A DNA stretch of 64,000 nt from the NCBI GenBank assembly GCA_964619065.1, contig CAZUCC010000002.1:124001-188000 (forward strand), in the 5' to 3' direction. The position numbers were made by a program, and so were the translations under genes. Shown here in pieces: positions 26,068-34,183 of the stretch. The notes below the pieces were generated by a model, which had not been told where the DNA came from, ran no database searches, and saw only the letters and a program-made list of their open reading frames with translations. The stretch's first letter is position 1, and each line of letters opens with the position of its first letter. The stretch comes from JANXUC01 sp964619065 (GTDB taxonomy: Bacteria > Acidobacteriota > Terriglobia > Terriglobales > Acidobacteriaceae).

Positions 26068-26730
26068 ATGAAAAGACTTGGATTTTGCTTCTTGCTGCTG
26101 ATTGCTTTAACTCCCACGCCTGGGCAGGCTGCATCAGGAGCGTGGCGGCAGCTCTTCAACGGGAAAGACCTGACTGGATGGAAGCATGTCGGTCCAGGAG
26201 AGGACACTGTAGAAAATGGCCTGATTCGCACTCATGGTGGCATGGGGTTGCTCTATTGGACCGGAGGGAAGATGGGGAACTGTGTGATTCGCGTCGTCTA
26301 CAAGATGCGCGATAACAACGACAATTCGGGTGTGTTTATCCGCATTCCCGTAGAACCACGCGAAGAGTGGATGCCCGTGCATTACGGATATGAAGTGCAG
26401 ATTGACAACCATCCGGAAACGTCAAATGAGGACGACCATCACATTACCGGCACGCTGTATTCCCTGACAAAGCCATTGGCCAAGCCCGGAAAGCCAGGCC
26501 CGGAGTGGAACACCATGGAAATCACTTTAGACGGTCCTCACACCATGGTTGTTCTGAACGGCGCAAAGGTCACGGATTACACCGAAGGAGACCCAGTGCC
26601 CGAGAAAAAGTTCGACTTCGAACCGCAGCGGGGACGGCGTCCCTTGGAAGGCTACTTCGGCCTGCAGAATCACAGTGACAACGATGTCGTGTTTTTCAAG
26701 GGGGTTGCAGTCAAAAAACTGAAGAAGTAG
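26068..26730 (+). CDS. Exported DUF1080 (3-keto-disaccharide hydrolase-type) protein
   Basis: 220 residues from the ATG at 26068, chosen because GGAGGA lies seven bases upstream and a signal peptide (MKRLGFCFLLLIALTPTPGQA) follows directly. The DUF1080 opening RQLFNGKDLTGWKHV is at about 27-41, then a concanavalin-like beta-sandwich with NNDNSGVFIRIP and GYEVQIDNHP, ending in a YFGLQNHS strand. Characterised members cleave 3-keto-glycosides made by oxidoreductases. Directly downstream is the Tat leader of what was probably such an oxidoreductase. It lies 19 bases after the SIS gene, in the same unit. Confidence 0.88.
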   Translation: MKRLGFCFLLLIALTPTPGQAASGAWRQLFNGKDLTGWKHVGPGEDTVENGLIRTHGGMGLLYWTGGKMGNCVIRVVYKMRDNNDNSGVFIRIPVEPREEWMPVHYGYEVQIDNHPETSNEDDHHITGTLYSLTKPLAKPGKPGPEWNTMEITLDGPHTMVVLNGAKVTDYTEGDPVPEKKFDFEPQRGRRPLEGYFGLQNHSDNDVVFFKGVAVKKLKK

Positions 26731-26764
26731 GAACGGGAAAATTCGAACGGGGAAACCACGAATT

Positions 26765-26836
26765 ATGAGCAATTCTCCTCGCCGTAGATTTCTAAAGCTT
26801 GGTGCCGCCGCAGGGGCGCATCTGCCGCCCCCGTAG
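26765..26836 (+). pseudogene. relic of a Tat-exported protein gene (leader only)
   Basis: An ATG opens 23 codons reading MSNSPRRRFLKLGAAAGA then HLPPP and TAG at 26834-26836. This is a textbook twin-arginine leader (RRRFLK, hydrophobic LGAAAGA) with no mature protein behind it. In comparable clusters DUF1080 genes are followed by Tat-exported Gfo/Idh/MocA oxidoreductases, so I infer an internal deletion joined the leader to the sequence before the ROK gene. Confidence 0.6.
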
Positions 26837-26846
26837 AATTTGGACT

Positions 26847-26858
26847 GAAACCGGTCTT
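26847..26858. promoter_or_regulatory. possible LacI2 operator before the ROK kinase gene
   Basis: GAAACCGGTCTT matches GAAACCGGTTTC at 10 of 12 positions, 37 bases before the kinase start. It could be a secondary site for the second LacI repressor. Confidence 0.4.
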
Positions 26859-26894
26859 CTGAGAAGCTGTGAGTGGGTATTCGGGGGAGAACGC

Positions 26895-27824
26895 ATGATT
26901 GGGGCGGTTGACATTGGTGGAACAAAGATCGCGGTTGGAATGGTGGATGAAGCTGGGAAAGTTTTGTCCAAGATGGAATCTCCAACCGGTGTCGATTTTG
27001 GCTACTCACACGGGCTGGAACTCATTGCTGGCATGCTGCGAGACACGGCTCGCAATGCTAGCGTTGAGATCTCTGGCATAGGAATCGGATCCACGGGCCC
27101 AGTCGATCCATTCAGTGGCGAGTTTGGCGATATTGACTTCCTTCCCCAATGGCGAAGGAAGAATCCGGTGGTAGATCTGGCGCGCATTTTCAAAATGCGA
27201 GTGGCATTGGAAAATGACGCCGACGCGGCGGCGCTGGCGGAAGCAGGGTGGGGCGCCGGAAAGACAAAGTCGCGATTCGTGTATGTCACGGTCGGAACCG
27301 GCATTGGTGGCGGGATCATCGTGGATGGAAAACTCTATCGTGGGGTGGATGGAGCTCATCCGGAAATTGGTCATCATGTGATCGATGCGTCCGGGCCGCC
27401 TTGTTCTTGCGGCTTCCGGGGATGTTGGGAATCGCTCGCTACGGGTCCAGCTATGGTCACTTGGCTGGAAAGCAAAGCGCCGGCGGACTATCCGCATCGC
27501 CAAGGCCTTACCGCCAAACGAATCTGCGACCTCGCGACGCAAGGGGATGAGTTGGCGCGCGACGCCGTGAAAAGGGAAGCCTATTACTTGGGTCTTGGCA
27601 TCGCGAATCTGGTGAATCTTTTGACTCCCGACGCGATTGTGTTGAGCGGCAGCGTAATGAAAAGCTCCAGTCTTTTTCTCGAAGGCATCCGTGAAACGAT
27701 TCGCCTGGGCTGCCGGTTCGTCCCCTATGAAAAAACTGAGCTGGCCCTGGCTTCACTAGGGGAAGATACCAATCTCATCGGAGCTGCGAGGGTCTGGCAC
27801 TATCGGTACGGGCAAGTAAGTTAG
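26895..27824 (+). CDS. ROK family sugar kinase (glucokinase-like)
   Basis: 309 residues from the ATG at 26895, preceded by GGGGGAGA; the longer ORF from 26799 runs through the Tat relic junction and is rejected. The ATP-binding motif DIGGTK is at 6-11, the catalytic region ALENDADAAALAEAGWG follows, and the zinc-binding ROK signature CSCGFRGCWES is near 172-182. It phosphorylates a hexose with ATP in the cytoplasm; glucose, mannose, allose or an N-acetyl hexosamine are all possible. It precedes an MFS transporter by nine bases, pairing uptake with phosphorylation. Confidence 0.9.
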   Translation: MIGAVDIGGTKIAVGMVDEAGKVLSKMESPTGVDFGYSHGLELIAGMLRDTARNASVEISGIGIGSTGPVDPFSGEFGDIDFLPQWRRKNPVVDLARIFKMRVALENDADAAALAEAGWGAGKTKSRFVYVTVGTGIGGGIIVDGKLYRGVDGAHPEIGHHVIDASGPPCSCGFRGCWESLATGPAMVTWLESKAPADYPHRQGLTAKRICDLATQGDELARDAVKREAYYLGLGIANLVNLLTPDAIVLSGSVMKSSSLFLEGIRETIRLGCRFVPYEKTELALASLGEDTNLIGAARVWHYRYGQVS

Positions 27825-27833
27825 GGGGCAATA

Positions 27834-29099
27834 ATGGCAAGAAACCGTTACATGGTTGTCCTTGTCTTCCTCACGTTTTTTGTAATATCGCTCGTGACCA
27901 ACATTTTTGGTCCAATTGTTCCGGATATTATCAGCAGTTTTCATGTAAGTCTGACCGCAGCGGGATTTCTGGCGTTTGCCTTCTTTATTGCTTACGGAGT
28001 TATGTCGATTCCCGCCGGCTTTCTGGTGGAGCGCTTCACCGAAAAACCGGTCATGATTCTGGCATTTCTCGTGGCAACAGTGGGATCACTCAGCTTCGCT
28101 CTGGTGCCAACCTACCGGGTGGCCGTGGTTTCCTTGTTTGCGATCGGCGCGGGCATGGCGGTTCTGCAGGTGGCCGTGAATCCGCTGTTGCGCGTCTCCG
28201 GCGGTGAAGAGCATTACGCTTTCAATTCAGCTTTAGCGCAGGTCGTTTTCGGTGCGGCATCCTTTCTCAGTCCGCAAATCTATTCGTATCTCGTACTCCA
28301 TCTCAAGAATCCTTCCCCCACTCCCCATGCGGTGCTGAGCGTTCTTGGAAAACTCACACCCGCCGATCTGCCCTGGGCATCGATGTATTGGATCTTTGCT
28401 GTTTTCACCATGCTGATGGTCGTGGTGCTGCTTCTCTCCAAATTTCCTAGCGTCCAGCACACGGATGAGGAGCGTGCGGGGTCTTGGAAGATGTATACGG
28501 TTTTAGCGCGTAAAAAGGTTGTTTGGCTGTACTTCTTGGCGATGTTCGCCTACGTTGGCTGCGAACAGGGGACAGCCGACTGGATTTCGAATTTTCTGCG
28601 TCAATATCACGGTTGCAATCCTCATACGACGGGCGCTACAGCCGTGTCCTGGTTTTGGGGCTTACTCACAGCTGGTTGTCTGGTTGGGATGTTGCTGCTG
28701 AAGATCTTCGATAGCCGGAACGTACTGATTGGTGCTGGTATTGGAGCCATCGCTTGTCTAACAGCAGCCTTGTTCGGGCCAGCCAAGGTATCGGTCATTG
28801 CGCTTCCCGCCATTGGCCTGTTTGCTTCGGTCATGTGGCCGATCGTCGTTTCTCTTGCGCTCAATTCCGTCGCGGAATATCACGGGTCTTTCTCGGGAAT
28901 CTTAAGTACCGCAATCATCGGGGGTGCCATAGTCCCGGTCATCATCGGCAGAATCGGAGATTACGCAGGGCTGCGAAATGGAATGGCATTTTTGTATGTC
29001 ACGTTCGGATTTATCCTGAGTGTTGGTTTCTGGGCAAAGCCCCTGATCGTCAACGCCACCATTCGCCTCCAAAAAGCCTCAACTGAGGCGACGGTTTAA
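27834..29099 (+). CDS. MFS transporter, FucP/GluP-like
   Basis: 421 residues, about twelve membrane segments. The N-terminal half has FVISLVTNIFGPIVPDI and YGVMSIPAGFLVERF, and NPLLRVSGGEEHYAFNSALAQVVFGAAS matches the pattern of the fucose/glucose/galactose permease group, which carries a conserved NP and an FN...Q in TM4-5. It is an inner-membrane proton-sugar symporter by family. It follows the ROK kinase by nine bases, so the imported sugar is probably that kinase's substrate. Confidence 0.87.
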   Translation: MARNRYMVVLVFLTFFVISLVTNIFGPIVPDIISSFHVSLTAAGFLAFAFFIAYGVMSIPAGFLVERFTEKPVMILAFLVATVGSLSFALVPTYRVAVVSLFAIGAGMAVLQVAVNPLLRVSGGEEHYAFNSALAQVVFGAASFLSPQIYSYLVLHLKNPSPTPHAVLSVLGKLTPADLPWASMYWIFAVFTMLMVVVLLLSKFPSVQHTDEERAGSWKMYTVLARKKVVWLYFLAMFAYVGCEQGTADWISNFLRQYHGCNPHTTGATAVSWFWGLLTAGCLVGMLLLKIFDSRNVLIGAGIGAIACLTAALFGPAKVSVIALPAIGLFASVMWPIVVSLALNSVAEYHGSFSGILSTAIIGGAIVPVIIGRIGDYAGLRNGMAFLYVTFGFILSVGFWAKPLIVNATIRLQKASTEATV

Positions 29100-29188
29100 T
29101 CCTGACTTTCCCTGCAACCTTTCACAGGGAACCTACTTGACCTCATGCTCGAAAGATTCGGAGTCAGTGTTCGCCCTTATATAGGTCA

Positions 29189-29451
29189 CTACCGGCCAGC
29201 GCTGTTGTCGCCATGGCAATTGGAGCATTTGCTACTATAGACTTTTCCTCCCGCTACGACGGCTTGGTATTGTCCGGTGTACGGATTTCTCATAGCCCAG
29301 CAGAGCGCGGGGCATGCTGAAGACCGGCTTCCTGGGCCTGCAGCAAAGGAATCATAATGAAAACCGCTGCCATAAAGGCTGCCGAAAAGTAAGCTTGCGC
29401 CAGTTTCCAAGCAAGAAGTTCTCCGAGTTTCCCGGTTGATCCGTAGAGCAT
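29189..29451 (-). pseudogene. Frameshifted remnant of a c-type cytochrome
   Basis: On the minus strand one frame gives a signal-peptide-like start (AAFMAAVFIMIPLLQAQEAG) ending at a TGA near 29290. The next frame continues with NPYTGQYQAVVAGGKVYSSK and the haem-binding motif CSNCH (29213-29227) in KCSNCHGD, then stops at 29189. A single frameshift around 29290 explains both. The rest of the haem domain, including the axial Met region, is missing. Small cytochromes c commonly accompany PQQ-type sugar dehydrogenases, one of which begins 28 bases away. No other feature is visible in the 380-base gap. Confidence 0.6.
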
Positions 29452-29479
29452 AAAACGTATTCCTGCACGAGGTGATTGG

Positions 29480-30784
29480 ATGAGGGTTGCTTTGACGTCC
29501 TTGATTCTGGCTGGCATGCTGGCGGGTAGCGCCGCCCTTTTCAGCTCCATGCATTCGCAAGATGCCACCCCAGCTAATGGTCCGCGTGGACCCTTTATCG
29601 ACTATCGGGATGAAAAGCCCGGGAACGTACGCAAAATTACCGTACAGGATCTGCCTGAGCCCTATACGACGAAATCTTCGGCCAATGGTTCACGCATTGT
29701 GCCGCGGCCCCAAAACGCATGGCCGCAGGTTCTGCCGGGATTCAAAGTCGAGCAATACGCGAATGGCCTCGAGAATCCGCGCTTGATCCGCACCGCCCCG
29801 AATGGGGACTTTTTTGTCGCAGAAAGCGATCCCGGCGAGATCAAGATTTTCCGAGGTATTACAGGTGATGGCAAGCCGCAGCAGATGCAGGTTTTTGCCC
29901 GTGGGCTGGAAAGGCCATTTGGCATTGCCTTCTACCCATCTGGCCCCAATCCGCAGTGGGTGTATGTGGGCAATGTGGGTTCTGTGGTGCGTTTTCCGTA
30001 TCAGAACGGAGATTTGAAGGCCCGCGGTCCGGCCCAGCACATTGCAGATTTGCCCTGCTGCGGAGGCCACCACACGAGAGACGTTCAGTTTTCGCCGGAT
30101 GGCAAGACGATGTTTGTTTCCGTCGGCTCAGACTCCAATGTGAATGATCCGGACACGACACCGGATGAGAAGAACCGTGCCGACATCCTTGCCTTCAACC
30201 CAGATGGTTCCGGTATGCGGGTTTACGCTTACGGTATCCGCAATCCCGTGGGTATTGCTGTGAGTCCGACTACCGGAGAGCTGTGGTGTTCGGTGAACGA
30301 GCGGGATACGCTCGGAGACAATCTGGTCCCCGACTACATCACGCACGTGCAGGAGGGTGGGTTTTACGGATGGCCCTGGTGGTATATGGGAGGTCACCAG
30401 GATCCGCGACATAAGGGCAAGCACCCGGAGCTAAAAGACAAGGTCATTACTCCGGATGTAGCTCTGCCGCCACACAACGCGTCGCTGCAAATGACTTTTT
30501 ATGATGGTAAGCAATTCCCGAACGAATACCAGGGCGATATTTTTGCTTCCGAGCATGGCTCGTGGAATCGCTCTATCCGTGTCGGATACGAATTAATTCG
30601 GATTCCTCTGCACCAAACCGGACACGCTAGCGGCGAGTACGAAGATTTTATGACAGGCTTTGTGGTGGACGAGGGACACGTCTGGGGTCGGCCCGTCGGC
30701 GTGACGGTTGCTCCAGACGGTTCACTCCTGGTGACCGATGACGGCTCGAATTCAATTTGGCGTGTCAGCTATGTGGGAAAGTAG
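29480..30784 (+). CDS. PQQ-dependent sugar dehydrogenase, L-sorbosone dehydrogenase type, exported
   Basis: 434 residues with GAGGTGA four bases before the ATG and an N-terminal signal (MRVALTSLILAGMLAGSAALF). The mature part is a six-bladed beta-propeller of the GDH/sorbosone dehydrogenase family: GFKVEQYANGLENPRLI opens it, with GGHHTRDVQFSPDGKTMFVSVG and YAYGIRNPVGIAVSPTTGELW as characteristic blades and EHGSWNRS near the end. It should oxidise an aldose or sorbosone in the periplasm and pass electrons to a cytochrome c. The adjacent cytochrome gene is broken, so the electron acceptor must be elsewhere. Confidence 0.87.
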   Translation: MRVALTSLILAGMLAGSAALFSSMHSQDATPANGPRGPFIDYRDEKPGNVRKITVQDLPEPYTTKSSANGSRIVPRPQNAWPQVLPGFKVEQYANGLENPRLIRTAPNGDFFVAESDPGEIKIFRGITGDGKPQQMQVFARGLERPFGIAFYPSGPNPQWVYVGNVGSVVRFPYQNGDLKARGPAQHIADLPCCGGHHTRDVQFSPDGKTMFVSVGSDSNVNDPDTTPDEKNRADILAFNPDGSGMRVYAYGIRNPVGIAVSPTTGELWCSVNERDTLGDNLVPDYITHVQEGGFYGWPWWYMGGHQDPRHKGKHPELKDKVITPDVALPPHNASLQMTFYDGKQFPNEYQGDIFASEHGSWNRSIRVGYELIRIPLHQTGHASGEYEDFMTGFVVDEGHVWGRPVGVTVAPDGSLLVTDDGSNSIWRVSYVGK

Positions 30785-30866
30785 AAATGAAAAAGCTGGC
30801 CGCCAAGAGTAGTTCGCGCGTCAAGACATATGCGGCTTTATGTACAACGATGGATGAAGAGTGAGC

Positions 30867-31532
30867 ATGACGGAGATCCGTTGCAGTGCCCTTCTCTTCG
30901 ATATGGATGGTGTGTTGATTGATTCGACGCCTGCGGTCGCTCGTGTATGGCGGCGATGGGCTACGGAACAAGGGTTCGACCCCGATGAAGTCGTTGCACG
31001 TGCCCATGGCCGCCCCAGCCTGACTACGGTACGAGAATACTTGCCGAATGCGGATCACGCGGCGGAGAACCGTGAAGTCGAGCGCCGCGAAATGGAGGAT
31101 CTGGACGGAGTAATACTTCTTCCGGGCTCCCGGGAATTGCTCAACAGTCTTCCACCGGAACGCTGGACGATTGTGACTTCTTCCACCAGGCCGCTGGCGC
31201 AGGTCCGGCTACGGGCTGCGGGGCTGCCGATTCCCGAGCGGCTCGTGACCTCCAGTGACGTCACGCAGGGGAAACCCCATCCGGAACCATTCCTGAAAGC
31301 GGCGTCTGTGCTGGGGTTTGCCGCCACCGACTGCGTGGTATTTGAAGATGTTCCGGCAGGCATTCGTGCGGGTAAAGCTGCTGGTGCGAGAGTGATTGCA
31401 TTTCGGACAACTGTGCCGGAATCGGAACTTCGCGGCGCCGGAGCCGACTGGGTTGTGAACAATTGCGCCGACGTCTTTCTCGCCCATACAACGGATGGGC
31501 TAACGCTTCACATTGGCGATCTAACGCGATGA
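30867..31532 (+). CDS. HAD superfamily sugar-phosphatase-like hydrolase
   Basis: 221 residues from the ATG at 30867 (GAAGAG five bases upstream; the in-frame GTG at 30861 is too close to that site). HAD motifs: LLFDMDGVLIDS with nucleophile Asp12 and Asp14; TIVTSSTRP as motif II; K in QGKPHPEPF as motif III; VVFEDVPAGIRAGKAAG as motif IV. The cap is the small helical type of glycerol-3-phosphate, 2-deoxyglucose-6-phosphate and sugar phosphatases. It acts in the cytoplasm. It lies between the sugar dehydrogenase and the FG-GAP gene on one strand. Confidence 0.87.
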   Translation: MTEIRCSALLFDMDGVLIDSTPAVARVWRRWATEQGFDPDEVVARAHGRPSLTTVREYLPNADHAAENREVERREMEDLDGVILLPGSRELLNSLPPERWTIVTSSTRPLAQVRLRAAGLPIPERLVTSSDVTQGKPHPEPFLKAASVLGFAATDCVVFEDVPAGIRAGKAAGARVIAFRTTVPESELRGAGADWVVNNCADVFLAHTTDGLTLHIGDLTR

Positions 31533-31556
31533 AGATGGGTCGGAGCTAAGACTTCT

Positions 31557-33278
31557 ATGCGCAATTTCACGCGGATTCTCAGCTTCTTTTTGATTTCCAT
31601 TGCGAGTGCTCAAACTAGCTTGCCCACTGCTGTTTCCGGCAGGAAGCCTCCCATCCCTCGCTTTGAGGACGTAGCCCGCTCCGCCGGGCTGACTACATCG
31701 CACATTTCCTCGGTGCAGAAGAAGTACATTGTGGAATCCATGAGCGGTGGCGTTGGCTTCATCGATTGCGATAACGACGGAAAGCCCGACATCATTACGG
31801 TGAACGGTTCGAGCGTCGACCGCTATCGCCAAAATGGTGGCGACCCGATGGTTACGCTCTACCACCAGGACGCAGATCTAAAGTTTACGGACATCACAAA
31901 AACAGCAGGCTTGACCCATAAGGGTTGGGGCATGGGCGTCTCCGTGACGGATTACGACAACGACGGATTGCCGGATATTTATGTGACGGGATATGGAGGG
32001 AATGTTCTCTACCACAATCTGGGTGGGTGCAAATTTGAAGATGTGACTGAGAAGGCAGGCATCGGAGGCGGAGGTTTCAGCACAGGATCTGCGTGGGTGG
32101 ATTACGACCACGATGGACGCCTGGAACTCTTTGTGTCGCGCTACGTTCATGTGGACATGGATAAGTTGCCCGAGCCGGGGAGCGATGAGAAATTTTGCCG
32201 CTATAAGGGGGTCTTGGTGCAATGCGGTCCTTGGGGCATGCCAGGAGAGAGCGACTTGATGTTCCATAACCGGGGCGACGGGACGTTTGAAGAGGTGTCG
32301 AAGAAAGCTGGAGTGGCCGACCCAGGCCGGTACTACGGTCTCGGCGCTGTTTGGGGTGACTACGATAACGACGGATGGCCTGATCTTTACGTCGCCAACG
32401 ATGCCGGGCCGAATTATCTCTATCGCAACAAGCATGACGGTACTTTCGAGGAAGTTGGGCTCCCGTCTGGTGCAGCTCTCAGCGCCGAAGGGCAGGAGCA
32501 AGGTTCCATGGGCGTGGATTTCGGCGACTACAACCGCGATGGCCGCATGGGGATTATCGTTACGAATTTTGCCGATCAAGCGAACGCTCTCTACCGCAAT
32601 CTGGGGGCGCAAGGATTCTCCGATGTAGGCTGGAGCGCACAAATCGCTCCGCCAAGTGTCCCTTTGGTTGGTTGGGGCACAGGGTTCTTCGACATGGACA
32701 ACGACGGCTGGCTTGACTTGTTCGTGGCCAATGGGCACGTCTATCCGCAAGTGGATTCGGGTACCACCACGGGAGCATTCCGTCAGCCCATGTTGCTGCA
32801 CCGGAACAAGCGGGATGGAACGTTCGAGGAGGTCTCCGCCGAGGCGGGACTTCGCGATATTCCGTTAGCCGCGCGTCGCGGGGCCGCTTTTGCAGACGTG
32901 AACAATGATGGGTGCATTGATATTCTGCTGTTGAACGTCGGCGAGCCGCCATCCTTATTGATCAACCATTGCAAGAACGGAAACCACCGCGTGCTCTTCA
33001 AGCTGACCGGCACCAAGAGCAATAAGCTTGCCATCGGCGCGCGGATAACGGTTCGGACGGGGAAAGTTACGCAGTTGGCCGAGGTGCGGAGTGGTGGAAG
33101 CTATCTTTCGCAGAACGATCTCCGGTTGCATTTTGGACTGGGTGCGGAAGAAAAAATGAACGAAGTCGAAATCCGTTGGCCCAATGGCAATGTTGAGACG
33201 CTTCGTGATGTTCCTGCCGATTTTATTTACAACGTAATCGAAGGGAGCGGAATTCGAGGGAAGACAGCTCTGCCCTGA
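31557..33278 (+). CDS. CRTAC1-like FG-GAP/VCBS repeat protein with ASPIC/UnbV domain, secreted
   Basis: 573 residues with a signal peptide ending at SIASAQ. Six or more calcium-binding-like FG-GAP/VCBS motifs recur, such as DCDNDGKPDI, DYDNDGLPDIYV, DYDHDGRLELFV, DYDNDGWPDLYV, DMDNDGWLDLFV and DVNNDGCIDIL, forming a beta-propeller. The ASPIC/UnbV domain closes the protein (about 480-565; GARITVRTGKVTQLAEVRSG, LHFGLG, EIRWPNG). Such proteins are abundant in Acidobacteriota and are thought to act in adhesion or surface assembly; the exact role is unknown. The gap to the HAD gene is 24 bases. Confidence 0.92.
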   Translation: MRNFTRILSFFLISIASAQTSLPTAVSGRKPPIPRFEDVARSAGLTTSHISSVQKKYIVESMSGGVGFIDCDNDGKPDIITVNGSSVDRYRQNGGDPMVTLYHQDADLKFTDITKTAGLTHKGWGMGVSVTDYDNDGLPDIYVTGYGGNVLYHNLGGCKFEDVTEKAGIGGGGFSTGSAWVDYDHDGRLELFVSRYVHVDMDKLPEPGSDEKFCRYKGVLVQCGPWGMPGESDLMFHNRGDGTFEEVSKKAGVADPGRYYGLGAVWGDYDNDGWPDLYVANDAGPNYLYRNKHDGTFEEVGLPSGAALSAEGQEQGSMGVDFGDYNRDGRMGIIVTNFADQANALYRNLGAQGFSDVGWSAQIAPPSVPLVGWGTGFFDMDNDGWLDLFVANGHVYPQVDSGTTTGAFRQPMLLHRNKRDGTFEEVSAEAGLRDIPLAARRGAAFADVNNDGCIDILLLNVGEPPSLLINHCKNGNHRVLFKLTGTKSNKLAIGARITVRTGKVTQLAEVRSGGSYLSQNDLRLHFGLGAEEKMNEVEIRWPNGNVETLRDVPADFIYNVIEGSGIRGKTALP

Positions 33279-33303
33279 GGAGTTCCGCTGGGTCCAGGAC
33301 CCG

Positions 33304-34056
33304 TTATTTTGCCGTCGCATACGCCAGCGAAGCAGCGCCAGTGACGTCGCCGTGACCGCCGGACTTCTGCACGAATACCACCGCGCGGAGATTTTCGGAT
33401 TTCCAGTCCGCGCGGGGAACAGCCTTCACCGCCGACGAGAATTTTCCGTGGTGAACCGATCCGATCTCGCGCAGTTCCCGCACCACGCCATTGTGCTGCA
33501 ATAGACGGCCACCGTTTTCTCCGTGGCCCACCTGAGTGGAAAGCCCGTCTTCCGTGATGGCGAGCAGAACCTTGCCATCGGCATCTCCGGTTCCCTCGAT
33601 GTCCACTTGCAGCATGCCTCCCGCGCTCCAGCTCAGCTGGATCTGAGCAGGTTTTGTGGAGCGCGCAGCGAGGGTGAGTTGACGTGCCACACCGTTCGCG
33701 TCATTTCCCGAGAACTCGGCGTGCCCATCGATCACCATTTGTGGCGTGTAGACGGATTGCAAATCAAAATGGCGTGCGTATTCGCTCTGGCGCTCCGTAA
33801 ATGCCGCCGAAGAGAAGCGGTCGGTCCAGCCAAGGTGATTCCAGTAGTCCACATGTTCGCCCAGAATCAGCACCTCAACTCCTGCCTCCACCCCGGCTTG
33901 GCGCAATTTGGTCAGTAAAGCGTCCGCGGGCGGACAGCTGGAGCAGCCTTCCGAAGTAAAAAGCTCCACCACTACGGGGCTGCCTTTGGGAGAAGCGGCG
34001 AGGCTTGTTCCCGTCAGAAGGCCTAGAGCGAGACTTGCGGCAAGAAAGTTGTTCAT
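33304..34056 (-). CDS. DUF1223 secreted thioredoxin-like protein
   Basis: 250 residues from the ATG at 34056, chosen because a signal peptide (MNNFLAASLALGLLTGTSLAA) follows directly. The DUF1223 signature VVVELFTSEGCSSCPPADALL, with a CxxC pair, sits right after the signal, followed by LGEHVDYWNHLGWTDRFSS and the YTPQMVIDG motif typical of the thioredoxin-like half. Function is not established; the exported CxxC suggests periplasmic redox or thiol chemistry. It is convergent with the FG-GAP gene; GGGTC-CAG-GACCC at 33290-33302 may be a weak terminator. Confidence 0.87.
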   Translation of the reverse strand: MNNFLAASLALGLLTGTSLAASPKGSPVVVELFTSEGCSSCPPADALLTKLRQAGVEAGVEVLILGEHVDYWNHLGWTDRFSSAAFTERQSEYARHFDLQSVYTPQMVIDGHAEFSGNDANGVARQLTLAARSTKPAQIQLSWSAGGMLQVDIEGTGDADGKVLLAITEDGLSTQVGHGENGGRLLQHNGVVRELREIGSVHHGKFSSAVKAVPRADWKSENLRAVVFVQKSGGHGDVTGAASLAYATAK

Positions 34057-34183
34057 ACGGAAACGTGACCCTCCACAACTTGGATGCATCAAGTTGCAGA
34101 AAGTGACATACACCGGCAAATCGCGCAGGCCGCCGCCCTCGCCGGGCATCTGGCGACAGCCCGAGACTTATTCTAGAACTTCC

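Noticed and set aside
29100..29130. CCCTG...CAGGG inverted repeat after the MFS gene
   Set aside because: Only five base pairs with a ten-base loop and no T-run; too weak to call a terminator.
29189..29560. Long minus-strand reading frame spanning the cytochrome motif
   Set aside because: Only its last third is protein-like; the rest does not resemble a cytochrome leader and overlaps the start of the sugar dehydrogenase gene. I call a frameshifted pseudogene instead.
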